A stretch of DNA of 64,000 nucleotides from VRUE01 sp963837695 (GTDB lineage Bacteria; Actinomycetota; Thermoleophilia; Solirubrobacterales; 70-9). Numbering within the stretch: the first letter of the stretch is position 1; the number at the start of each line of letters is the position of its first letter. Under the pieces are notes generated by a model. It was given only the letters and a program-made list of their open reading frames with translations. It searched no databases and was not told where the DNA came from. The stretch spans positions 496,001-560,000 of the forward strand of contig CAWINZ010000005.1 in the NCBI GenBank assembly GCA_963837695.1, in the 5' to 3' direction. Positions 54,662 to 61,721 of the stretch are shown here, one piece after another. The translations under genes and the position numbers were made by a program.

Positions 54662-55077
54662 GATCGCCGAACGCCGCCAGGGGCGCGCTGGCGATCCTGC
54701 TGCTCTCGGCGGCCTCGATCGGCCTCGTCGCGACGCTGGCGCCGCACGCCTTCTACGACGACTTCCCCTTTCTGCGCCACTGGGTCGACCTGCTCCCCCC
54801 CTACAACGAGCACCTGGTCACCGACGTCGGCGGCCTCTACCTCGGCTTCACCGTGCTCTTCGCCTGGGCGGCCTGGACGCTGCAACCGACCCTCGTCCGC
54901 GCCGCCTGCACGGCCTGGCTGCTCGCCGCCACCCTCCACCTCGGCTTCCACGCCACCCACCTCGACAACTTCGACACCGGCGACGCGATCGCCGAGCTCG
55001 CCTCGCTCGCCTTCCTCCTGGTCCCCGCCGCGCTGGCGATCTGGGCGGTCGGGCCGGCGCGTCAGGCGACGCTGTAG
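54658..55077 (+). CDS. Small integral membrane protein
   Basis: 139 aa from GTG 54658 (GTGA overlap with the sigma gene). Four membrane helices: LAILLLSAASIGLVATLA, GGLYLGFTVLFAWAAWTL, ACTAWLLAATLHLGFHATH and LASLAFLLVPAALAIWAVG. His/Asp-rich loops (HAFYDDFPFLRHW, FHATHLDNFDTGD) could bind a metal. It probably belongs to the ECF41 operon. It overlaps the convergent cyclase gene by 16 bases. Function unknown. Confidence 0.75.
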   Translation: MRSPNAARGALAILLLSAASIGLVATLAPHAFYDDFPFLRHWVDLLPPYNEHLVTDVGGLYLGFTVLFAWAAWTLQPTLVRAACTAWLLAATLHLGFHATHLDNFDTGDAIAELASLAFLLVPAALAIWAVGPARQATL

Positions 55078-56399
55078 AGATCCCACTCGTCGGGGACGCC
55101 CTTGAGGGTGTGGCGACCGGCGGGCGCGAACTCGACGCCGGAGCCGGCGGCGAGGTCGCGCACCGTGCGCGAGGCGAGCACCTGCCGCCCTCCGGCCAGG
55201 GCCGCGATCCGGGCGGCGACGTGTACCGCGATCCCGCCGATGTCGTCGCCGATCAGCTCGACCTCGCCGGTGTGCAGGCCCGCCCGCACCTCGATCCCCA
55301 GCCCGGGCATCTCATCCGCGATCTCCCGGGCGCACTGGGCGGCCCGGGTGGGCCCGTCGAAGACGGCGAGGAAGCCGTCCCCCGTCGTCTTCACCTCGCG
55401 GCCGCCGAAGCGCCCGAGGCTGTCGCGGACCAGGTTCTGGTGCTCCCCGAGCAGGTCGCGCCAGCGGCGGTCGCCGATCTCGGCGGCGAGCCGGGTCGAG
55501 TCGACGATGTCGGTGAAGAGAACCGTGGCGAGCACCCGCTCGGGGGCCGGCCCGGGGCGGACGCCGGTGAGGAACTCCTCGATCGCCGCGAGCGCGGCGT
55601 CGCTGTCGCCGACCCAGGGGAAGTGGTCCTCGCCCTCGAGCTCAGCGTAGCGGCTGCCCTCAATCCGCTCGGCGAGCCAGTGGGCGGCGCGGTAGTTGAC
55701 GGCGCGGTCCTGGCGGCGGTGCAGAACCAGGGTGGGCGCCTGGATCAGCGGCAGCGTCTCGCGCACGTCGGTGTCGAGGAACATCTCGACCAGCTGCCCG
55801 ACCCGCATCGGGCTCGCCGCCTGGCGCTCAAGGCGGGCCTGGAACTCACGCGCGCGGGGGTCGGCAGCCAGGCTCGGCGAGAAGATGTCGATCGTCGCGC
55901 CCTGGCCCCAGAGCGGCGCGACCAGCTCGGCCTGCGCCTCCAGCACGGCCTCCCGCTCCGGCGCCCAGGGGTAGTCGGGCGCGGCGGTCGAGCGCGCCAT
56001 TGCCCCCCACAGCACCAGCGCCGAGGTGCGCTCGGGGTAGGTGGCGGCGAAGAGCATGCACATCGTCGCCCCCTCCGACATGCCGAGCAGCGCCGCGCGC
56101 TCTGAGCCGGCGGCGTCCATCACGGCGCGGACGTCGTCCATCCGCTGCTCGAGCGTCGCCGGGCGGGCCACCGGATCGGAGAGCCCGACCCCGCGGCGAT
56201 CGAAGACCAGCACCCGGGCGAAGGAGCCGAGGCGGCTGAGGAAGCGGGACAGCAGCGGGCTTTCCCACATCAGGTCGAGGTGGGAGAGGAAGGGGAAGGC
56301 GAGGACCAGGTCGAGCTCGCCCTCGCCGAACACCTGGTAGGCGATGCCGACCTCCCCGCTGCGCGCGTATCGGGTTTCCGGTGGCATCCCGCCGCTCAC
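55062..56399 (-). CDS. Alpha/beta hydrolase fused to a class III nucleotide cyclase
   Basis: 445 aa. N-terminal alpha/beta hydrolase fold (1-275): nucleophile GMSEG, acid/base region ending EDHFPWVGD. C-terminal class III adenylate/guanylate cyclase domain (285-445): metal Asp in FTDIVDST, KTTGDGFLAVFD with the second Asp, and HVAARI near the end, where the usual Asn of the VNxAAR motif is His. The same architecture is known from mycobacterial Rv1900c. Likely makes cAMP, with the hydrolase part as a sensing domain. Confidence 0.9.
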   Translation of the reverse strand: MSGGMPPETRYARSGEVGIAYQVFGEGELDLVLAFPFLSHLDLMWESPLLSRFLSRLGSFARVLVFDRRGVGLSDPVARPATLEQRMDDVRAVMDAAGSERAALLGMSEGATMCMLFAATYPERTSALVLWGAMARSTAAPDYPWAPEREAVLEAQAELVAPLWGQGATIDIFSPSLAADPRAREFQARLERQAASPMRVGQLVEMFLDTDVRETLPLIQAPTLVLHRRQDRAVNYRAAHWLAERIEGSRYAELEGEDHFPWVGDSDAALAAIEEFLTGVRPGPAPERVLATVLFTDIVDSTRLAAEIGDRRWRDLLGEHQNLVRDSLGRFGGREVKTTGDGFLAVFDGPTRAAQCAREIADEMPGLGIEVRAGLHTGEVELIGDDIGGIAVHVAARIAALAGGRQVLASRTVRDLAAGSGVEFAPAGRHTLKGVPDEWDLYSVA

Positions 56400-56445
56400 A
56401 GTACCTCGGTAGCTTCAGCGTTCAATCCTCGAACCTGGAGTGGCG

Positions 56446-57462
56446 ATGGCGGACGACAACCGAGAGCGAGCCGGAATCGAAGTCGAAGGGCTGGTCCGCG
56501 AGTTCAAGAACGGGCCGCGCGCCGTCGACGGGATCGACCTGCGCGTCGCGCCGGGCGAGATCTACGGCTTCCTCGGGCCCAACGGGGCCGGCAAGTCGAC
56601 CACGGTGCTGATGCTGACGACGCTGCTGCCGCCGACGGCGGGAACTGCGCGCGTCGCTGGCTTCGACATCGCCCGCGAAGGACCGAGGGTCCGCGGCGCG
56701 ATCGGCGCCGCCCTGCAGGAGGCGGCACTCGACCCGCTGCTGACCGGCAGCGAGCACATGCGCCTGCAGACCGCTCTGCACGGCCTGGGCAAGGCCGAGC
56801 GGGTCGAGCGGGGACGCGAGCTGCTCGCCCGGGTCGGCCTCTCCGAGGCGGCCGACCGCAAGGTAGGCGGCTACTCGGGCGGGATGAAAAGGCGGCTCGA
56901 CCTGGCGCTGGCGCTGGTCCACCGGCCGCGCATCCTCTTCCTCGACGAGCCGACCACCGGCCTCGACATCCAGAGCCGCACCGCGCTCTGGGACGAGGTG
57001 GCGCGGCTCGCCGCCAAGGACGGCGTCACCGTCTTCCTCACGACGCAGTACCTCGAGGAGGCCGACGCGCTCGCCAACCGGGTCGGGATCATCGACCATG
57101 GCCAGATCGTCGCCGAGGGCACGCCGGCCGAGCTCAAGGCCGAGATCGGCCGGCCCACCGTCGAGGCGGTGCCGCGCGACCCGGGGGATCAGGGGCGGGT
57201 GGAGCGGGCACTGCAGCCGTTCGGCGAGCGCTGCGGCGCCACGCACCGTGGCGGCGCCTCGGTGCTGCTCGCGGGCGGCGAGTCGCAGCTCGCCGATGTC
57301 GTCCGCGCCCTCGACGCCGAGGGGATCGCGATCGAGCAGCTGCAGCTGCACGCGCCCTCGCTCGACGACGTCTTCCTCGCCAAGACGGGGCGCTCGCTGG
57401 AGGGCGCCGGCGAGGAGGAGAGCGAGCCGGGCAGCGAGGAAATGGAGGCGGTGCAAACGTGA
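56446..57462 (+). CDS. ABC transporter ATPase, DrrA-like
   Basis: 338 aa. Walker A GPNGAGKST, Q loop in AALQEAALDPLLTG, signature YSGGMKRRLDLALAL, Walker B ILFLDEPTTGLD. Switch His is replaced by Gln in FLTTQYLEEAD, as in DrrA-type exporters. C-terminal extension of about 90 residues. ATG 56446 is preferred to GTG 56440. Its stop overlaps the start of the permease at 57459. Confidence 0.92.
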   Translation: MADDNRERAGIEVEGLVREFKNGPRAVDGIDLRVAPGEIYGFLGPNGAGKSTTVLMLTTLLPPTAGTARVAGFDIAREGPRVRGAIGAALQEAALDPLLTGSEHMRLQTALHGLGKAERVERGRELLARVGLSEAADRKVGGYSGGMKRRLDLALALVHRPRILFLDEPTTGLDIQSRTALWDEVARLAAKDGVTVFLTTQYLEEADALANRVGIIDHGQIVAEGTPAELKAEIGRPTVEAVPRDPGDQGRVERALQPFGERCGATHRGGASVLLAGGESQLADVVRALDAEGIAIEQLQLHAPSLDDVFLAKTGRSLEGAGEEESEPGSEEMEAVQT

Positions 57463-58238
57463 ACAGCGGCCTGCGCACCCAGGTCGGCCAGCTCGCCCGC
57501 CGCTCGGTGCTGCGCACGCTGCGCCAGCCGGCGCAGATCGTGCCGTCGCTGATCTTTCCCCTCTTCCTGCTCGCGGTCAACTCGGGCGGGCTCAAAGACG
57601 CGACCAACCTGCCGGGCTTCCCGACCGACTCCTACCTCACCTTCGCCCTCGCCGTGCCGTTCATGCAGGGGGCGCTGTTCTCGGTGATGAACGCCGGCAC
57701 CGACCTCGCCCGCGACATCGAGACGGGATTCCTCAACCGCCTGGCGCTGACTCCCCTGCGCGGTGCGGCGTTGCTCAGCGGGCTGCTCGCCGGCGCCGTC
57801 GTCCTCGGCGTAGTCCAGGCCGGTGTCTACCTCTCGGTCGGGTTGATCGCCGGGGCCGAACTCGCCGCGGGCTTCGGCGGGGCGCTGATGATCGTCGCCC
57901 TCTCGGTCTCGATCACCGTCGCCTTCGGCTCGATCGGCCTCTTCGCCGCGCTGCGCAGCGGCTCGGGCGAGGCGGTCCAAGGCCTCTTCCCGGTCTTCTT
58001 CGTCTTTCTCTTCCTCTCGACGATGGCGCTGCCGCTCAACCTGTTGCAGACCGAGTGGTTCCACACCGTCGCCAGCGTCAACCCGGTCTCCTACCTGCTG
58101 CAGGCGTTCCGCTCGCTGTTGATCGAAGGCTGGAACGTCGGCGACCTGGCGCTCGGCTTCGGGATCGCGGCGGCGATCCTCGCCGTCGGTATGTTCGCCG
58201 CCTCGGCCGCCCTGAAGACGAGGCTGGTGAGGACGTGA
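57459..58238 (+). CDS. ABC-2 type permease 1 (DrrB-like)
   Basis: 259 aa from GTG 57459 (GTGA overlap with the ATPase gene). Six membrane helices; PSLIFPLFLLAVNSGG at the start and NPVSYLLQAFRSLLIEG near the end are typical of ABC-2 exporters. Forms a transporter with 56446 and 58235. Substrate not known; drug or lipid export is likely. Confidence 0.9.
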   Translation: MNSGLRTQVGQLARRSVLRTLRQPAQIVPSLIFPLFLLAVNSGGLKDATNLPGFPTDSYLTFALAVPFMQGALFSVMNAGTDLARDIETGFLNRLALTPLRGAALLSGLLAGAVVLGVVQAGVYLSVGLIAGAELAAGFGGALMIVALSVSITVAFGSIGLFAALRSGSGEAVQGLFPVFFVFLFLSTMALPLNLLQTEWFHTVASVNPVSYLLQAFRSLLIEGWNVGDLALGFGIAAAILAVGMFAASAALKTRLVRT

Positions 58239-58999
58239 CCGCCAAGATCGCCCGCGCCGTCGCCTGGCGCAGCATCCACAACTTCCTCACCAACCCGGCC
58301 TTCCTGGTGCCCGGGATCGTCTTCCCGCTCTTCTTTTTCACCGCCTTCGCCGGTGGCCTCTCGGCGATCTCCAGCGCCCCCGGCTTCGACTTCGAAGGCG
58401 GCTACACCGCCTTCCAGTTCGTCTTCGTCCTGCTCCAGTCCGCTGCCTTCGGCGGCGTCTTCACCGGCTTCGGGATCGCCCGCGACTTCGAGACCGGCTT
58501 CGCCCGCCGCTACCTCCTGGCGGCGACCGACCGGCGCGGGATCGTCATCGGCTACATGATGGCGGCGCTCGTGCGGGCGCTGATCACCTGGACGATCCTG
58601 ACCACGGTCGCGCTGGTCGCCGGGATGGAGGTCGGCGGCAGCGCGGCGGAAATCTTCGGCCTCTACGGCCTCGCGGTCCTGGTCAACCTGGCGGCGACGC
58701 TGTGGGCGGCGGGAGTGGCGATGCGGGTGCGTTCGATCCAGGGCGGGCCGCTGATGCAGTTCCCGACCTTCCTCGTCCTCTTCCTCGCCCCCGTCTACGT
58801 GCCGCTCAGCCTGCTCAGCGGCTGGATCCACACCGTCGCCTCGCTCAACCCGGTCACCGCCCTGCTCGAGGCAGGGCGCGGCTTTATCTCCGGCGACCCG
58901 ACCGTGGTCGCACTCGCCTTCGCGGTAGCCATCGCCCTGCCGTTCCTCTTTGGCCTCTGGGCGCGCGGCGGCCTCAAGCGAGCCGAAGCCGCCGGCTGA
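58235..58999 (+). CDS. ABC-2 type permease 2 (DrrB-like)
   Basis: 254 aa from GTG 58235 (GTGA overlap). Six helices, with PAFLVPGIVFPLFFFTAFAG and NPVTALLEAGRGFISG. It is the partner half of permease 1, giving a two-permease heterodimer with one ATPase gene. Last gene of the three-gene operon. Confidence 0.9.
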   Translation: MTAKIARAVAWRSIHNFLTNPAFLVPGIVFPLFFFTAFAGGLSAISSAPGFDFEGGYTAFQFVFVLLQSAAFGGVFTGFGIARDFETGFARRYLLAATDRRGIVIGYMMAALVRALITWTILTTVALVAGMEVGGSAAEIFGLYGLAVLVNLAATLWAAGVAMRVRSIQGGPLMQFPTFLVLFLAPVYVPLSLLSGWIHTVASLNPVTALLEAGRGFISGDPTVVALAFAVAIALPFLFGLWARGGLKRAEAAG

Positions 59000-59016
59000 C
59001 CCCCCGCTCGGCTGTC

Positions 59017-59385
59017 CTAGGAGGAGCCCTGGACGAGGCCGATCAGGTTGCCCTCCGGGTCCTTGAGCTGACCCAGCACCATTTCGCCCATGATCGTCTC
59101 CGGGCCCATGATCCGGGTGCCGCCGAGGCTCTCGGCCTTCTGCAGCGCCTCCTCGACGTCGGGCACGGCGACGTAGAAGGTGACATGGCCCTCGTAGCCG
59201 TCAGGGCCGCCGGCGATGCCGCCGCCAATGCTGCCCATGCTCGATGGGTTGTCCTCGCCTTTGACGATCCCGTACTTCATCGCGTTGTCGGCGTCGACAC
59301 CCCACCCGAACAGCTCCGAGTAGTAGCTCTGCAGCTTCTCCCCGTCCTTACCGATGACCTCAAAATGCACGACCGGCTGTCCCAT
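59017..59385 (-). CDS. VOC-family (glyoxalase-like) protein
   Basis: 122 aa. Two beta-alpha-beta modules: PVVHFEVIGKDGEKLQSYYSELFGW at the start and FYVAVPDVEEALQKAESLGG. His in VVHFEV and Glu in PEGNLIGLVQ are candidate metal ligands. Ribosome binding site AAGGAGAG. Substrate unknown. Convergent with the ABC operon; minus strand. Confidence 0.85.
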   Translation of the reverse strand: MGQPVVHFEVIGKDGEKLQSYYSELFGWGVDADNAMKYGIVKGEDNPSSMGSIGGGIAGGPDGYEGHVTFYVAVPDVEEALQKAESLGGTRIMGPETIMGEMVLGQLKDPEGNLIGLVQGSS

Positions 59386-59400
59386 ATCTCTCCTTGGAGG

Positions 59401-59450
59401 GACGAGTGGTCAGTTGACCCCCGGATGGGGGGGCAAAGGGTTCACTCGTC
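59401..59450. repeat. Short hairpin, family D
   Basis: GACGAGTG (59401-59408) pairs with CACTCGTC (59443-59450); inside, TTGACCCCC-GGAT-GGGGGGGCAAA forms a second stem. The apex resembles that at 45506, the outer arms do not. It lies between the MFS stop and the VOC start. Confidence 0.55.
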
Positions 59451-59463
59451 TGGTTTCAAAGCT

Positions 59464-60957
59464 CTAACTTGCCTCCGAGTAAGCCGGCTCGCGGGCGCTG
59501 CCGTGCTCTTCCTCGCCCGCCATGCCTGCGGCCATCGCCGCCGGATCGGGCAGCGGTTCGGAGCGCAACACGAAGACGGCGATCGCCAGAGCGGCGGCGA
59601 CCATCCCGGCGCCGACCAGGTAGGCGAGGTGGAAGCCGGAGTTGAGCGCCGCGGCGTGGGACGTTCCCCCGTCGAGCAGCGTGCTCGTGCGCTCTGACGC
59701 CAGCGTGGCCAGCACCGCGAGGCCGATAGCGCCGCCGACCTGGGCGCTGGTGTTGACCACGCCCGAGGCGAGACCGGCGTCCTCCGGCGTCGCGCCCGAC
59801 ATCGCCAGGGTCATCAGCGACGGGAAGGAGATCCCGATCCCGACGCCGATCAGCAGCATCGGCGCCAGCAGGTCCGCAAGGTAGTCGCCGTCCACCGGCG
59901 TGCGCGCCAGGGCCAACAGGGCGAGCGCGACCAGCACCATGCCGGGAATCAGCATTCGTCGCGGGCCGAAGCGCATGATCAATTTTTCCGAGTAGCCGAG
60001 CGAGAGCGTCCCCATCACCAGCGTCGCCGGCAGGAAGGCAAGCCCGACCTGCAGCGGGTCATAGCCGAGCACCTGCTGCATGTAGAGAGCGCCGAGGAAG
60101 AACATGCCGAACATGCCCGCGACGAGCAGCATCTGCAGCGCGTTGGCGCCGGAGACGTTGCGCGAGCGGAACAGGCGCAGCGGCATCAGCGGGTTGGCGA
60201 TGCGCGCCTGGCGCACAACGAATGCCGCCTCCAGGCCGAGCGAGATCGCGCCGAGCACCAGGGTCGTGGTCGATCCCCAGCCGTTTTCGGAGATCTCGAG
60301 GATCGTGTAGACGCCGAGCATCAGGCCGCCGGTGATCAGCGCCGCGCCGAGCAGGTCGGCGCCCTGGCCGAAGCCGAGCCCGGGCCGGTCGGCGATCAGC
60401 CGCCGGGTCATGATCGCGGTCGCGATCCCGATCGGCAGGTTGATGAAGAAGATCCAGTGCCAGGCGATCGCCTGCGTAAGGACGCCGCCGACCAGGAGAC
60501 CGATCGTGCCCCCGGCAGAGGCGACGAAGCCGTAGACGCCGATCGCTTTAGCCTGCTCGCGAGGCTCCGGGAACATCGTCACGATCATGCCCAGGATCAC
60601 CGCCGAGGTCAGCGCGCCGCCGATGCCCTGGACGAAGCGGGCGCCGATCAGCATCCCCTCGCTCTGCGAGACGCCGCAGAGCAGCGAGGCCGAGGTGAAG
60701 ACGACCAGCCCGACGAGGAAGACGCGGCGCTGGCCGAGCAGGTCGCCGAGCCGGCCGGCAAGCAAGAGCAGGCCGCCGAAGGGGACCAGGTAGGCGTTGA
60801 CGACCCAGGCGAGGTTGCTCTGCGAGAAGCCGAGATCGTCCTGGATCGAGGGCAGCGCGACGTTGACGATCGTGATGTCGAGGACGATCATCAGCATGCC
60901 CGCGCAGAGCACGTAGAGCGCCAGCCAGCGGTTCTGAGGCTCGTCGGTCACGTCCAT
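59464..60957 (-). CDS. MFS exporter of the DHA2 (EmrB/QacA) family
   Basis: 497 aa with 14 membrane helices. Family marks: motif D1 LDITIVNVALPSIQDDLG, motif A GRLGDLLGQRRVFLVG, motif C GFVASAGGTIGLLVGGVL. Proton-driven efflux of drugs or metabolites. Divergent from the HxlR-type regulator at 61034, which probably controls it. Confidence 0.93.
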   Translation of the reverse strand: MDVTDEPQNRWLALYVLCAGMLMIVLDITIVNVALPSIQDDLGFSQSNLAWVVNAYLVPFGGLLLLAGRLGDLLGQRRVFLVGLVVFTSASLLCGVSQSEGMLIGARFVQGIGGALTSAVILGMIVTMFPEPREQAKAIGVYGFVASAGGTIGLLVGGVLTQAIAWHWIFFINLPIGIATAIMTRRLIADRPGLGFGQGADLLGAALITGGLMLGVYTILEISENGWGSTTTLVLGAISLGLEAAFVVRQARIANPLMPLRLFRSRNVSGANALQMLLVAGMFGMFFLGALYMQQVLGYDPLQVGLAFLPATLVMGTLSLGYSEKLIMRFGPRRMLIPGMVLVALALLALARTPVDGDYLADLLAPMLLIGVGIGISFPSLMTLAMSGATPEDAGLASGVVNTSAQVGGAIGLAVLATLASERTSTLLDGGTSHAAALNSGFHLAYLVGAGMVAAALAIAVFVLRSEPLPDPAAMAAGMAGEEEHGSAREPAYSEAS

Positions 60958-61033
60958 CGGGCTACCCTAGCAAATGGTTCTGAAACAGGACTACTTGGTT
61001 GCAAATTTATACTAAAAGGCTAAACTGGTCGCG
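60958..61033. promoter_or_regulatory. Divergent promoter region, MFS exporter and HxlR regulator
   Basis: AT-rich 76-bp gap. TATACT at 61008-61013 is a likely -10 box for the regulator. GGTT-type short repeats and AAATTTATACTAAAAGG are candidate operator parts. Confidence 0.4.
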
Positions 61034-61720
61034 ATGGCAACGAAACGCTCATACGGGGAGGCGTGCCGGTTCGCCTACGCCCTCGACCTGGTCGGCGAGC
61101 GCTGGGCCCTGCTCGTCGTACGGGAGCTGCTGCTCGGCCCGAAGCGCTTCACCGACCTCCGCGTGGGTCTTCCCCACGCCAGCCCCAACATCCTCTCGGA
61201 GCGGCTGCGTGAGCTGGAGCAGGCCGGTGTCGTCCATCGTCGCAAACTGCCGCCACCGGCAGCGTCGCGGGTCTACGAGCTGACCGAGTGGGGCAAGGAG
61301 CTGGAGCCGGTCGTGACCCAGCTGGGCGCCTGGGGCGCCCGCTCGCCGGTCCCGCCGGCGAGCCGCGAGATCGGCGCCAGCTCGATCGTGCTGGCCTTGC
61401 GCTCGCTCTTCGACCCGGAGGCAGCGGGCGACCTGGAGGCGAGCTACGAGCTGCGGCTCGGCGAGGAGAGCTTCCACGTCGGCATCGCCGCCGGCGAGCT
61501 CGAGCTCGGCCGGGGCGACACCGAGAAACCATCCACGACAATCGAGACCGACCCCGGCACGTTGGCGGCCCTCCTGGCCGGGCAACTCGCGCTCGACGAC
61601 GCGCTCAGCTCAGGCGCGGCGAGCATCGAAGGGAGCGTGCGAGACGGCCGCCGCTTCCTCAAGCTCTTCCCGATGCCCGAGCCGTGCCCGGCGAGCCCGA
61701 CCCCTCCCGTTTTTCCCTGA
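61034..61720 (+). CDS. HxlR-type regulator with SCP2-like C-terminal domain
   Basis: 228 aa. Winged helix of the HxlR group at 10-100: CRFAYALDLVGERWALLVVRELLLG, RFTDLRVGLPHASPNILSERLREL. The rest (110-215) resembles an SCP2 sterol-carrier-like domain (ELRLGEESFHVGIAAGELEL ... TLAALLAGQLALDDALSSG). The extra domain may bind a lipid-like ligand and so link substrate to exporter expression (inference). Convergent with dnaE2, stops two bases apart. Confidence 0.85.
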   Translation: MATKRSYGEACRFAYALDLVGERWALLVVRELLLGPKRFTDLRVGLPHASPNILSERLRELEQAGVVHRRKLPPPAASRVYELTEWGKELEPVVTQLGAWGARSPVPPASREIGASSIVLALRSLFDPEAAGDLEASYELRLGEESFHVGIAAGELELGRGDTEKPSTTIETDPGTLAALLAGQLALDDALSSGAASIEGSVRDGRRFLKLFPMPEPCPASPTPPVFP

Positions 61721-61721
61721 G

